Source of the DNA: Chamaesiphon minutus PCC 6605
Lineage (GTDB): Bacteria > Cyanobacteriota > Cyanobacteriia > Cyanobacteriales > Chamaesiphonaceae
NCBI RefSeq assembly: GCF_000317145.1
Contig: NC_019697.1
Span: forward strand, 3,444,385-3,508,384
Length of the DNA stretch: 64,000 nt
Direction of reading: 5' to 3'
A program made the translations under genes and the position numbers. The stretch's first letter is position 1; each line of letters starts with the position of its first letter. The notes under the pieces are model-generated. The model was not told the DNA's origin. It was given only the letters and a program-made list of their open reading frames with translations, and searched no databases. Below are positions 44,803-55,389 of this stretch, one piece after another.

Positions 44803-47769
44803 CTATCGCTCCCAAATTTGAATAAATTGTCGATCTGGTAATCGATCGGCGCAATACCAAAGTAATTTATAACATGTCATCGCACAAGCAGATCGATCGC
44901 CTTTTTCTACTTCTATAACTTGACTTTTTAGATGAGTAATAATTAGAGGTAATTGTTCGATTACTGCGACCTCTTTGAGATATTCTCCAGTGAGTTTGTA
45001 GAAACTTTTGGACTGGGGGGAAGAAAGTAGTTGTAATAACACATCTACTGCTAACGGATGTCCGGGTTGAAATTTACCTAATTGATAGGCATAACGGCGT
45101 TGAGATTCGACATTATTAATCGTTGTTAGTTTGTGTTCGATTTGAGCGATCGCGATTTCGATATTTTGGGCGCGGGCTACTTTTTTCCGCCGATTGCGGG
45201 TGCTGCTGGGCAAAGTGCGCGTGTCTATAAATTGCTGCTGGGTAGCTGGATGGGTGGGTGCGAGCTGTCGGAGATTTTCCATTGCAGCCATACCATCGGC
45301 GTGGTGGCGCAGGCTTTGGGAGGGCGATGAATCTCCAGATTCAATGATGCTAACGAGCGTATCGATCGCGAGGATAAGTAATGAATTATTATCATCGTTG
45401 GCGTAGCCTCTCAGAATGGGAATCGTGGCTGATTCGAGTAATACTTTACCTAAAGTGAAGGCAGCTTTGCGAGTTAGAGATACTGTTTTTTTACTGTGGA
45501 TAATATTGACGAGAGTAGAGATTGCAGTCTCATTATAGTTAGGATCGATCTTGGTTAATGATTCGCAAATCTTGATCAGGAGATCGCTGTGAGAAACTAG
45601 ATCGATCGTCTTAGTTAAAGCAGAGATCGCGATCGGATTTCCCGGATCGAATACTTTACCTAAGCTGTGGGCTGCTTGCCAACAAATGAATGGACTTTCG
45701 ACAGTTTGAACGAGTTTTTCTAACCCAGAAATAGCAGCAGTTCGATCGGTTTGTCTGAGCGATACTCTCGCCCCATCCTGGACTGGTAGGGGATAAAATT
45801 GCCAGGTATCGAGCGTGGGAATGAACTTAGCAAATCGCCATTGCAGTAACCGATCGACAATCTGCTGACTATAAATAGATTCCGGGAATTCGGCGAGTAC
45901 GGCGGCGGCTAAAAAGTAAGCCCGATAGTGATAAAATCCGCCATGAGATCGATCGAAATCGATTAATGCAGCGATAAATGATTCCTTTTCATTCGCCGTG
46001 ATATCTGCTCGCCCAAACCAAAACAGGATAGTCTCTTGCCAATAGGGACTAAAAATTGGTGAGTGAGTGGTTATAGTTCCCGCCAAAAAGTAGTGCCAAT
46101 CGTCGATCGATCGAGCGGCAAAATATTCCTGAAAAGTGGAATGATAAAAAGCATAAATTTTGGCTCCCGTACTAGCAGAAATACCAACCTGATTCAACCA
46201 ACCTAGTTGTAATGCTAGTTCGAGCAGTTCTGGCGAGAGTAATTCTAAAACAGTATGCTCGTGGAGTCTAAATCTGACTCGTTCTTGGGTTTCTCCTGAT
46301 GACTCTAAGCTGAGTGCTTGCAGAGCTAATTTGCCTAAAGCCGAGTTTAACTGCTGACGTTGTGCCAAACTAGTCGGAAACCGATCTTGTTTCCACGCAT
46401 AAATCGTGTCGGTAAATTGTCGATACAAACTAGCTTTGGTACTGGGTAATTTACCTTGAGTCAGCAACCAGTAGCGACATAATAAAGCCAATCGCAGCGG
46501 ATTTTTGACAGCATCGCGCAACCGTTGATATTGAGGTTGTGCTAATTCGATACTGAGATTTTCACCCAGATGTGGCTGAGTGCGAAACCAGCCTTGAATA
46601 AATTGTCGCACTCGATCGGGCGAGCCGCGATAACCATCGCTCAAACTGAGATGGCGATAAGTACTAAAATTTTCTAATGCGTTTTTACCACTATCCCAAA
46701 CATTCGATCGACATGTCAAAATCACATGTGCGGAACCAATCCAGCCCCGCAATTGCCGATCGATATTCGCCAGCGCGATACTCGCATCAATGGCCATTTC
46801 ATCGACAGCATCGAGCAGCAACCACACTCTTCCCCGCTCGAATTGTGATGCAAAATCTTGTTGCAATTGCGGCGCGATCGCGAGTTGGCGAGTAGCCAGT
46901 TTGAGCCAGTCTTGTAACAGATAATCTTCCAAAGTTTTACCCTGAAGATCGGCAAGCGAAATCCAGATCGGCAGCAATTGCAAATCGAGCATTCCAGCGG
47001 CTAACTTTTGCAAACAGGTAGTTTTGCCCGAACCTGGTTCGCCGATAATCCCAATCCGATTGGTTTCTGAATTGGTGACTAATCGCGCTAACAATCGATC
47101 GAGATCGAGATCGCCGATCGTCTGCGCCCCAATTTCCTCGCTAATACCATCGATACCCGCTTGCCCCTCAAATATAGTGGCGCGTTGTCTTTCCATCAAG
47201 TCTAGGGGCACATAGACCTCTTCGAGACTAAATTTCAGTCGCTCCTCTCCCATCAGCGGATTGGTGGTAATCCGGTGATACTGTTGAGTATTCAGACTCG
47301 ATCGCACTAGCTCCCACCAGTAATCTAGGTTAGCCACTGCTGGTTGACTATCAATCGAAGGTTGCGGTGACTTCCGGCGATCCCATTCCCGCGAAAATCG
47401 ATCGAGATTAGCCGCTCGATCGAATCTGTCATGCCACAAATTGAGGGTAAAATGCCAAGTTTCCGAGCCACCCTTGCTCGCGCGATTATCTTCGACAATC
47501 TCCAGAAAATCAGTCAAACATTTAATCGCTTCCTTGATCTGTTCCCCAGTTAGTGTTGCACCTGCTAATTTAGCTAACTGTTCGAGATATCTAACTTTCG
47601 TCCGAATTACACACCGCTGGGAAGTTTGCCAATGCAGTTGAATATCCCGTTGTAAGTTCTCTAACTGGCGTTCGTCGGCAGCTAATTCATCATTGGCATA
47701 GTCAACTAGCACCATGAAAAATTGCACGGTGCGTTGTTTGACGGCATTACCATAATTAGGACGCGGCAT
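44803..47769 (-). CDS. NACHT-domain NTPase with HEAT repeats (NLR-like)
   Basis: 988 residues. The N-terminal ~130 residues form an unnamed helical region ending in WHFTLNLWHDRFDRAANL. The NACHT domain has Walker A GEPGSGKT (243-250), Walker B WLLLDAVDEMAI (316-327) and a sensor CRSNVWD. A helical middle follows, then roughly five HEAT-like units from about 690 to 860. Bacterial NACHT proteins (bNACHT) protect against phages and resemble eukaryotic NLRs. It starts 46 bases after rloB on the same strand, so it is likely the third gene of a rloA-rloB-NACHT operon. Confidence 0.88.
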   Translation of the reverse strand: MPRPNYGNAVKQRTVQFFMVLVDYANDELAADERQLENLQRDIQLHWQTSQRCVIRTKVRYLEQLAKLAGATLTGEQIKEAIKCLTDFLEIVEDNRASKGGSETWHFTLNLWHDRFDRAANLDRFSREWDRRKSPQPSIDSQPAVANLDYWWELVRSSLNTQQYHRITTNPLMGEERLKFSLEEVYVPLDLMERQRATIFEGQAGIDGISEEIGAQTIGDLDLDRLLARLVTNSETNRIGIIGEPGSGKTTCLQKLAAGMLDLQLLPIWISLADLQGKTLEDYLLQDWLKLATRQLAIAPQLQQDFASQFERGRVWLLLDAVDEMAIDASIALANIDRQLRGWIGSAHVILTCRSNVWDSGKNALENFSTYRHLSLSDGYRGSPDRVRQFIQGWFRTQPHLGENLSIELAQPQYQRLRDAVKNPLRLALLCRYWLLTQGKLPSTKASLYRQFTDTIYAWKQDRFPTSLAQRQQLNSALGKLALQALSLESSGETQERVRFRLHEHTVLELLSPELLELALQLGWLNQVGISASTGAKIYAFYHSTFQEYFAARSIDDWHYFLAGTITTHSPIFSPYWQETILFWFGRADITANEKESFIAALIDFDRSHGGFYHYRAYFLAAAVLAEFPESIYSQQIVDRLLQWRFAKFIPTLDTWQFYPLPVQDGARVSLRQTDRTAAISGLEKLVQTVESPFICWQAAHSLGKVFDPGNPIAISALTKTIDLVSHSDLLIKICESLTKIDPNYNETAISTLVNIIHSKKTVSLTRKAAFTLGKVLLESATIPILRGYANDDNNSLLILAIDTLVSIIESGDSSPSQSLRHHADGMAAMENLRQLAPTHPATQQQFIDTRTLPSSTRNRRKKVARAQNIEIAIAQIEHKLTTINNVESQRRYAYQLGKFQPGHPLAVDVLLQLLSSPQSKSFYKLTGEYLKEVAVIEQLPLIITHLKSQVIEVEKGDRSACAMTCYKLLWYCADRLPDRQFIQIWER

Positions 47770-47815
47770 ACTAGAGAATTAATTAGAAGTTGATGCTTAG
47801 TGGACTCCTTCAATC

Positions 47816-48448
47816 TCAACGAATGTATCGATTCAATTCTTCAACCAGGAGATGAACGGTGGTAGCAGGATTATCGTTTTCCGGCTCGTGCGGATCGTAA
47901 CTGGCTAATAGGTTTTTAGCGTGCTTGATTGCTTGAGTTTGTTTATCTTCAAGCTTGACATACATATCATCACTATTTTTCTCATAATCGCAGCCTAGTA
48001 ATTTAGTCAGCTTTTTCTTATAATCACTTCTCGGCACGCCAGTATTAAAATAGTGAAAATGTAATAAATACCAAATTTCAAAGCACTCATTGGAATAGGC
48101 TACATTAATATTTTCCTTGGCCGCTATTTTCAATGCTTCTCTAAACCTATGTGCAGTATTATTAACCTTAGATGGATCTCGATCGAATACACACCATACT
48201 CGATCGAATTTTTTAGCTGTCATTAACTCGATCGCCTTATTGACTACCGCAACTGTTTCGCAGCTAGCCCCAATAATAGTAACTTCTGGTCTAGTACTGA
48301 CGGGAAAACTTTTAAAATAATTTGGCTCAGTTTTTTCGCCTTCACAGACAATCAGAAAAGTCGGAATGGTATCTCTAGTACCCAAGATTCTTTCTGTAAA
48401 ACCTTTGTCCGAACGTGATTGCGATTGACGCTCTTTATTCCTAGACAT
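47816..48448 (-). CDS. RloB-like Toprim protein
   Basis: 210 residues. Toprim-type acidic residues: E36 in IVCEGEKTEPNYF and D89/D91 in VFDRDPSK. The C-terminal part has ECFEIWYLLHF, typical of the RloB family. RloB proteins partner RloA-type ATPases in abortive-infection systems such as AbiL and are probable nucleases. The gene begins 1 base after rloA ends. Confidence 0.87.
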   Translation of the reverse strand: MSRNKERQSQSRSDKGFTERILGTRDTIPTFLIVCEGEKTEPNYFKSFPVSTRPEVTIIGASCETVAVVNKAIELMTAKKFDRVWCVFDRDPSKVNNTAHRFREALKIAAKENINVAYSNECFEIWYLLHFHYFNTGVPRSDYKKKLTKLLGCDYEKNSDDMYVKLEDKQTQAIKHAKNLLASYDPHEPENDNPATTVHLLVEELNRYIR

Positions 48449-48449
48449 A

Positions 48450-49685
48450 TTATTTTTTACCCAATAACCGACTCAAGTCACCAATAAACGGCACTGCACC
48501 ATATTTTCCCGCAATATAATCTTGCTCGAAGCTAGCTCGATCTGGAATCTTATATTCGGCTAGGGAGTACAAATCCGTGGCTCCATAACGATTCTTTTCC
48601 GTAAACCAAATTTGATCTTTCCGAAACAGATTGCTACTCAGCAAGTTTGTATCATGAGTTGTAAATATTAATTGAGCATTCTCTGAATTAGTTTTAGGAG
48701 AATTAAACAGCTTAACAATCGCACTAGTAACCAACGGATGCAACCTCCCATCTAATTCGTCAATAATTAATATTCTTCCTTGTTCTAAAGCAATAATTAA
48801 TAGTCCTGCTAACCGATACAGTTTTTGAGTGCCAGCAGATTCTTCTTTATCAATATTAAATTCCTCCAAAGATAGTTTGCTTCCATCTACATCATATTTC
48901 CAACGAGTGGTTTTTATGTCAAAAAATGTGTCGTCGCCTACATCGTCAGGTGGAATTGTAATTAATTCAAGACCGACTATTCCAAGGTCAAAGCCAGTCA
49001 CAATACTTCTTAGATCTTGCTTGCGATAATCTCCCATGAGGATTTCATCAGACATCTCTATGTACTTAGATTCATCTTCTAATTCAGAAATTGTAATTAA
49101 TTTTCGATCGAACCAATCGATAATTTCTGTAGATATGCTACCATTGAATTGAGATACGACAGACAAGAACAATGCATTATCTCTTGTTTTCTTAACTAGA
49201 TCTTGTCCTTCTATGAATTTTTGTGATACGTAAATTTCCTTTCCCTCCCGTGAGAACAGTTCAAATTCGGTACTTATTGATGTCTGATATAACCATTCCG
49301 ATCTGACACAAAGACGATCGACTTCAAAGCCATAGCGATATCTAGTTGTACCGATCGCAAATATAATTTCAAAATAGGACGGTTCGGCTTCAGTATCTTT
49401 ACTTAATCTGTAGATTTCCGTATCGATCGGCTCTTTAACTCTTCTACCTACCGCAGAGTTAAGCACAAAAGTCCGCATGAAAGCGATGGCTCGAACCAAA
49501 TTACTTTTGCCGCTAGCATTGGCACCATAGATGGCGGCACTTTTTAATAAACTGATGTCCTTTGCGATCGCAAATACATTATTTAGATCTGTCGTTTCGT
49601 CTTCATGTTGAATTGGTGCCGCAACCATGCTAAAAGTTACAACATCTTTAAAAGATCTATAATTACCAACGCTGAATTCAATCAT
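48450..49685 (-). CDS. RloA-like AAA/ABC-type ATPase
   Basis: 411 residues. Walker A AAIYGANASGKSNLV (54-61 core), ABC signature-like ESAGTQKLYRLA, Walker B ILIIDELDGRLHP, and switch FTTHDTNLL. This is the SMC/ABC-like ATPase class of OLD, PARIS AriA, RloA and AbiL. With the adjacent RloB it forms the two-gene ATPase-plus-Toprim arrangement. First gene of the operon; its promoter should lie in the ~185 bases before rlmD. Confidence 0.88.
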   Translation of the reverse strand: MIEFSVGNYRSFKDVVTFSMVAAPIQHEDETTDLNNVFAIAKDISLLKSAAIYGANASGKSNLVRAIAFMRTFVLNSAVGRRVKEPIDTEIYRLSKDTEAEPSYFEIIFAIGTTRYRYGFEVDRLCVRSEWLYQTSISTEFELFSREGKEIYVSQKFIEGQDLVKKTRDNALFLSVVSQFNGSISTEIIDWFDRKLITISELEDESKYIEMSDEILMGDYRKQDLRSIVTGFDLGIVGLELITIPPDDVGDDTFFDIKTTRWKYDVDGSKLSLEEFNIDKEESAGTQKLYRLAGLLIIALEQGRILIIDELDGRLHPLVTSAIVKLFNSPKTNSENAQLIFTTHDTNLLSSNLFRKDQIWFTEKNRYGATDLYSLAEYKIPDRASFEQDYIAGKYGAVPFIGDLSRLLGKK

Positions 49686-49871
49686 CTAAAAATTACAATA
49701 TCTCGAACAGATCTCATCCTCTCAATTACTGTTGCGTTCGAGTGGAACAACCGCAACCAAACTCGATCGAGAGATAATCTGCTTGGCCGATCGATCGAAC
49801 TTAATTTATTTTATCGCATCCCTCCTCAATAACTGCTATCCTAGTAGATTGCTCTCCTGCTCAAACACATC

Positions 49872-51467
49872 ATGTTTCCCGAAAATTTGCCTACTGACAG
49901 TTCGAGCGAACTGCCTGTCAACAGCCCTTCAATGAAACAAGGCGATGTGGTAGAAATCCAGATCGTCGATGTCAGCGAGAGTGGTGAAGGCGTAGGGCGA
50001 GTAAACGACCGAGTCGTGTTCGTTCCCGATACAGTTACAGGCGATCGCATTGCCGCCAGAATTACCCATGTCAAACGTCAGTACGCCCACGGCAAATTAT
50101 TAGAAGTGCTTGAGGCTTCTCCGCACCGCGTGCGCCCCAGTTGTATCGTGGCGGATAAGTGCGGCGGCTGTCAGTTGCAGCATATTGACTATGACTACCA
50201 ACTAGCAGCAAAAGAAAATCAAGTATTGCAAGCTCTCAAACGCATCGGTGGATTTGCCGAGCCTCCCGTCGCGCCAATTGTCGGCGCACGCGGCAACTTT
50301 GCCTATCGCAACAAAGTTACCTATCCACTCGGCGTCAGCGACTCCGGTACAGTCAAAGCTGGCTATTATCGTAAAGGTACCCATCAAATCGTCAATCTCA
50401 ATCAATGTCCGGTACAAGACGAGCGGCTGAATCCACTGCTCGCCGAGATCAAACAAGATATTCAAGATCGCGGTTGGCAAATTTATCAACCTGAGAGTAA
50501 AGGTGCCAGAGAACCGGGCGCGCGTCGCACGGGAGTTCAAATCGTTGTCACTCAAGAGCGCGATTTGGGTGTGAGCGATCGCGGCATCCCCAAACCCAAG
50601 CTCCGCAACCGTCAGACAGTTACCGAAGTTATCGATATCCCCGACGATCGCCCGAAATTTCGGCATTTGTTACTGCGGATCGGACGACGGACTGGGGAAA
50701 TATTGTTGACGTTAGTAGTCACCGATTTAAATATCCCAGATATCGAAGGACAAGCACAACGCTGGATGCAGCGTTATCCCAAGCTCGTCGGCGTCTGTCT
50801 CAATCTTAACGATCGACCGACTAATAATATATTTGGTACCGAAACTCGGTGCATCGCTGGGCGCGAATATATCTGTGAGACGTTTGGTAACTTACAGTTC
50901 CAACTCAAAGGCGATACCTTCTTTCAGATCTACACCGAGCAAGCCGAAGCTGTACTAGATCTAATTGTCGATCGAGCTGGGTTCAAAGGTACGGAAACGC
51001 TAATCGATGCCTATTGTGGGATCGGTACTTTTACGCTGCCCCTCTCTAAGCGCGTCAAACGCGTCATGGGCATCGAAGTCCACAGTGCCTCAGTAATTCA
51101 AGCCAGAGCCAACGCCCGACTCAATGGCATTAATAATGTCGAATTCCGTACTGGTGAAGTTGAAGAATTATTGCCAGAACTAGACATGCAAGCCGATATC
51201 GTGTTGCTCGATCCGCCCCGCACGGGTTGCGATCGCGCCGTCCTCGACGCGCTCACAGACATGCAACCAGCACAAATTATCTATATCAGTTGCAAACCAT
51301 CTACTCTCGCCAGAGACTTACAAATCCTGTGCGAGCAAGGTAATTACCAGCTCGATCTCGTTCAACCTGCCGATTTCTTCCCCCAAACGGCACATGTGGA
51401 ATGTGTTGCTTTCCTGAGTAAGTCGCAGGTTACAGCCCCCGCTCCAGCGGAACTCGCTAGTATCTAG
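49872..51467 (+). CDS. rlmD: 23S rRNA (uracil-5-)-methyltransferase RlmD
   Basis: 531 residues. N-terminal TRAM domain (about 22-80). Fe-S cysteines at 91, 97 and 100 (CIVADKCGGC). SAM motif DAYCGIGTFTLPL, DPPRTGCDRAVLDAL, and catalytic YISCKPSTLARDL. An inserted stretch of about 50 residues (about 210-260) is unusual. It methylates U1939-type positions in 23S rRNA. The family also contains tRNA enzymes, so the exact target is inferred. Confidence 0.9.
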   Translation: MFPENLPTDSSSELPVNSPSMKQGDVVEIQIVDVSESGEGVGRVNDRVVFVPDTVTGDRIAARITHVKRQYAHGKLLEVLEASPHRVRPSCIVADKCGGCQLQHIDYDYQLAAKENQVLQALKRIGGFAEPPVAPIVGARGNFAYRNKVTYPLGVSDSGTVKAGYYRKGTHQIVNLNQCPVQDERLNPLLAEIKQDIQDRGWQIYQPESKGAREPGARRTGVQIVVTQERDLGVSDRGIPKPKLRNRQTVTEVIDIPDDRPKFRHLLLRIGRRTGEILLTLVVTDLNIPDIEGQAQRWMQRYPKLVGVCLNLNDRPTNNIFGTETRCIAGREYICETFGNLQFQLKGDTFFQIYTEQAEAVLDLIVDRAGFKGTETLIDAYCGIGTFTLPLSKRVKRVMGIEVHSASVIQARANARLNGINNVEFRTGEVEELLPELDMQADIVLLDPPRTGCDRAVLDALTDMQPAQIIYISCKPSTLARDLQILCEQGNYQLDLVQPADFFPQTAHVECVAFLSKSQVTAPAPAELASI

Positions 51468-51485
51468 CTCTATTCCGGGGTGAGA

Positions 51486-52076
51486 CTACTGGCTTTGCTG
51501 AATATACTCGATCGCGACGAGCAAAGCTAATAGCATCACTTCATAGCTAGCATCGGGATCGCGATCGAGCGTCATCAATGCCGATCTCTCTCTGATAATA
51601 AAACCATAAATGGCCGCATTAACCATGCGCATCGTATCGACGATCGCGTCTCGATTTGCTGTGGATAGTTGCAGTGAATCTTGAAACCAGCGGAGCGACT
51701 GCTGAATGATTTCGGCTTCTGGTGGCTCTGTCGGACGCAATTGATATTCCATCATCACTGCATATCGTGCGGGATAAGATTTGGCAAAATTACGGGTAGC
51801 TCGCGCACCTGCGAGAAATAATGCTCGCTTGTCATCGATCCCCGCAGTTTGGCTGCGGCAATGTATCAGATATTCGCACCAAATTTGCAATGCTACCGCA
51901 CGCCGCAATCCAGTATTGCCTTCCAAATGCTTGTAAATTGCTGGTGGTTTGATTCCTAGTTCTCGCGCTACCCGATTTACTCCCAGCGCAGATTCGCCTT
52001 CTCGATCGAGACAAGCGATCGCCGCATCGATGACATCCTGCGGGGTGAGGGAGTTGGCTTTGAGTGGACGACCCAT
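51486..52076 (-). CDS. TetR-family transcriptional regulator
   Basis: 196 residues. N-terminal helix-turn-helix with VIDAAIACLDREGESALGVNRVARELGIKPPAIYKHLEG. The C-terminal ligand domain resembles WHG/TetR_C members. It ends 18 bases from the convergent rlmD stop. Ligand and targets unknown; the amidase gene, 188 bases away and divergent, is a possible target. Confidence 0.88.
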   Translation of the reverse strand: MGRPLKANSLTPQDVIDAAIACLDREGESALGVNRVARELGIKPPAIYKHLEGNTGLRRAVALQIWCEYLIHCRSQTAGIDDKRALFLAGARATRNFAKSYPARYAVMMEYQLRPTEPPEAEIIQQSLRWFQDSLQLSTANRDAIVDTMRMVNAAIYGFIIRERSALMTLDRDPDASYEVMLLALLVAIEYIQQSQ

Positions 52077-52631
52077 AGGGGTGCAAGGGTAATGGGTGGA
52101 TGGGTGGATGGGTAATGGAAATTAACTATCCACCCATCCACTATTTACTATTTACTAATGCTTCGTGTCTTCCTTCATTAGAGCGATCGAGATTTGCTTA
52201 AGTTAATTAAATTAACTAAATTTAGATATAATTGAGTCGATCGAGAATAAATGGTCTGTTGCTGATGAATGACCTAACCTTTGCTTCGGCGCACCAACTG
52301 GCGCAAGCGATCCGCGAGCGGCAAGTTTCAACAGTTGAAGTTATTGAAGCCCATATAGCCAAGATTTCGCGCCATAACACCCAGCTAAATGCAATTTGTA
52401 CGTTGGATACCGAAAATGCTCTTAGCAGGGCGAAGGAGGCCGATTTAGCCCTGTCTAGAGGCGAAAACTGGGGTCGATTGCATGGGGTGCCAGTGACGAT
52501 TAAAGATATTTTTGAAACAGCGGGACTTCGCACTACGGCGGGTTATATCCCTCTTAAAGATTATATTCCCTTACAAGATGCGACGATCGTGGCCAGACTG
52601 CGATCGGCAGGCGCGATTATTGTGGGTAAAA

Positions 52632-54125
52632 CTCGATGTTCAAGTTTTTGAAAACTGCTGAAGTGTATGATATGGGATGAAGGATCGGTATAGAAAGGTA
52701 AAGACATGCTACTCAATAAGCCTTTGCCCTTCATCGAAGACTTTATCAACGAATTGAACAAGGGACTGAAAAGTTACAATCCAGATGGGGGCTTGAGCAG
52801 AATTCAGCGTGGATGGATCGGATTCTGTCTGATGGGCATAATACTGACGAACAGCGTATGCTGGGCAAGATTTGAACGGGTGAGCCTGGGGAAATACAGC
52901 CTGGGAGCCTTATCATGGATGTTTCGCAAATCCAAACTGCCATGGGAGATGATGCTTCAAGTTAGTATAGCAATAGTGCTCAAGCAGTATGGTATTTCTG
53001 GAGGTACTTTGGTGACTGACGACTCAGATCATCAGCGCAGTAAGAAGACACCAAGGTTATTCAAAACCCATAAAATCAGAGACAAAGGTAGCGGGGGATA
53101 TATAAATGGTCAAAACATAGTGTTATTAATACTAGTTACTGACAAAGTGAGCTTGCCAGTTGGATTTGAGGTCTATCAACCTGACCCTCAACAACAAGCA
53201 TGGACAAGAGAAGATCAACGTCTGAGAAAGAAAGGTATCGCGAAAAAAAACCGCCCAGAGGCTCCACCCCATAATCCAGACTACCCAACTAAACCAGAAT
53301 TAGTGTTGCGATTAATGGAGCAGTTTCGGAAGCACCACAGTCAAATCAAGATCAAAGCCGTCGTTGCTGATGCACTATATGGTCAGGCAAAATTCATGGA
53401 TGCAGCATCAGGCTTATTTGGTGGAGTCCAAGTCATTAGCCAATTGCGTTATAACCAAAATATTCGTTTTCGAGGCCGAAAACAAAGCCTAAAGCACTAT
53501 TTTTCAAGTTATCCGGGAGTTCCTCAAGAGTTGAGTATTCGAGGTCAACCTGCCATTACAGCCAATGTTGGAAGTATCAGAGTGGAAGTTTGTGCTCACG
53601 GAAAAAAGCGATTTGTGATTGCGCTGAAGTATCCGGGTGAGCAAGATTATCGATATTTAGTTGCTACGGATCTGACTTGGCGCACCATAGATATCATCCA
53701 AGCGTATACACTGAGATGGTTAGTAGAGGTTTTCATCGAGGACTGGAAGTCTTATGAAGGTTGGGCGCAGTTGGCCAAGCAAACAGGTAAAGAAGGGACA
53801 AGCCGTGGCCTGACCCTGAGTCTGTTGCTTGACTTATGCCTCTTGCTTCACCCGAGACAAATAGCCCGCGTTGACAGCAAGCTGCCCGCATATACTGTGG
53901 GCAGTCTACTCCGCAATCTTCAGATGGAAGCTTTGTTGTTATATTTTGAGCAGTTGCTACAAGCACCTAATCCGGTTGAGCAGTTGAATCAATTAAGTCA
54001 ATCAGTTCAGGAGTTTTTCCTTTTGAGATCGTCTGGTAAACATATGAGTGGTAGAGATTTAGGTCGCTTAGAACCCACTCCCTCCCTCAATCGTCGAGCT
54101 GTAGCTTAAAAACTTGAACATCGAG
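52632..54125 (+). mobile_element. IS4-superfamily insertion sequence, copy 2 (1494 bp)
   Basis: Same 18-bp inverted repeats CTCGATGTTCAAGTTTTT as copy 1. TAAAA duplication at 52627-52631 and 54126-54130. Opposite orientation to copy 1. Both observed duplications fit TANNA, suggesting a weak target preference. Confidence 0.96.
52706..54109 (+). CDS. IS4-superfamily transposase, copy 2
   Basis: 467 residues, identical to the copy at 18870-20273, with YTLRWLVEVFIEDWK as the YREK motif. Intact. Confidence 0.95.
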   Translation: MLLNKPLPFIEDFINELNKGLKSYNPDGGLSRIQRGWIGFCLMGIILTNSVCWARFERVSLGKYSLGALSWMFRKSKLPWEMMLQVSIAIVLKQYGISGGTLVTDDSDHQRSKKTPRLFKTHKIRDKGSGGYINGQNIVLLILVTDKVSLPVGFEVYQPDPQQQAWTREDQRLRKKGIAKKNRPEAPPHNPDYPTKPELVLRLMEQFRKHHSQIKIKAVVADALYGQAKFMDAASGLFGGVQVISQLRYNQNIRFRGRKQSLKHYFSSYPGVPQELSIRGQPAITANVGSIRVEVCAHGKKRFVIALKYPGEQDYRYLVATDLTWRTIDIIQAYTLRWLVEVFIEDWKSYEGWAQLAKQTGKEGTSRGLTLSLLLDLCLLLHPRQIARVDSKLPAYTVGSLLRNLQMEALLLYFEQLLQAPNPVEQLNQLSQSVQEFFLLRSSGKHMSGRDLGRLEPTPSLNRRAVA

Positions 54126-55389
54126 TAAAACGAACCTGGCAGAATTAGCTGGAGACTTTCAAAGTACCAACTCGCTCTTCCCTCGCGTCAATAATCCTTG
54201 GCATCTCGATTATACATCGGGTGGCAGTTCTGGTGGTAGTGCGGCGGCTGTTGCTGTGGGATTTTCCTGTCTGGATCTCGGCAACGATTTCGCGGGTTCG
54301 ATCCGGCAACCCGCACATTGTTGTGGTGTATATGGACTCAAACCAACGGATCGGCGGATTTCGACGGCGGGGGCGATTCCGGAAGTACCAGGAATGCCGA
54401 TCTGTTTGCGACAAATGATGACAGTTGGCTGCTTTGCCCGATCGATCGAGGATTTGCAACTGTGCTTCGAGCTAATTGTCGGGGCCGATTCGCGTCGCCC
54501 TGATGTGCCGCCAATTCCGCTAGATTTACCTATTGGCAAATCCTTACGGGATCTCAAAATTGCCTGGAGCGATGAATGGGAGCAAGTTTCTGTTAGTGCA
54601 GAAATTAAAGCCGCCATGGTAGCGAGTTCTCAAAAACTAGCAGCGGCTGGTGCTAATATCGTTCGCTGGTGTCCGCCAGACTGGGATTTCGGTGAAATCT
54701 TCGCGCTCTACGGGCGGATGTCAGCCTATGTCAATAAATACGCTCAACCGATCGATATCTATAATGTGCGGCGAAGTGTGGAATTATTATGGCGGACGGC
54801 GACTCAAGGGGATAAGCAACTCCGCCAACTGGGAAATTTTAGTCGCTTTTTACCCGAACTACTAAATCCCAGCTTGAAGGGCTATTTTCAGGCTCTGACG
54901 GAACGCGACAGGTTTATCGCTCGGATGGATGCAGCTTTAGAGCCGTGGGATGTGTGGATCTGTCCGGTGGCGGCGACGCCTGCGTTTACCCATCGTCCCG
55001 CCTGGAGTGCTGTGGAGATCGATGGTAGATCGTATCCTCATGTGTTGGCAAATGGAGCCTATACGCTGCCATTCAATCTCAGCGGACAGCCATCGGTAGC
55101 GATTCCGATTTCGCGAAGCGAAGGCTACGTCAACGCTCTAACTCCGGCTGGATTGCCGATTGGGATGCAGCTTATCGGCAAACGGTGGCGGGAAATGGAA
55201 CTACTCTCGATCGCCCGAGAAATCGATAAAATAGTCGGCGACTTTCGTCATCCACCAGGATATTAGACCAGATCCACTTCCCAAACCCTTCTTTGGCGAT
55301 CGAAATTCCAGGTTGCCCTGCTTGTCTTGTCTTGATGCAGTTGTAGAGCAGGATGGATTAGTTATAGACAGCAGAAAATCAGTAAGATC

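Larger units (their letters stand above)
52265..55266 (+). pseudogene. Amidase-signature enzyme gene split by an IS4-superfamily insertion
   Basis: The 5' part begins MNDLTFASAHQLAQAI at 52265 and runs to GAIIVGK. The 3' part runs TNLAELAGDF to the stop at 55266. Removing 52632-54130 (element plus one TAAAA) joins VGK and TNL in frame and restores the family GKTN motif. The catalytic set is intact in the pieces: Lys in VTIKDIFE, cis-Ser in TSGGSSGGSAAA, and nucleophile Ser in FAGSIRQPA. An in-frame palindromic repeat (55111-55137) adds about nine residues near the end. About 500 residues restored. Substrate unknown. Confidence 0.92.
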
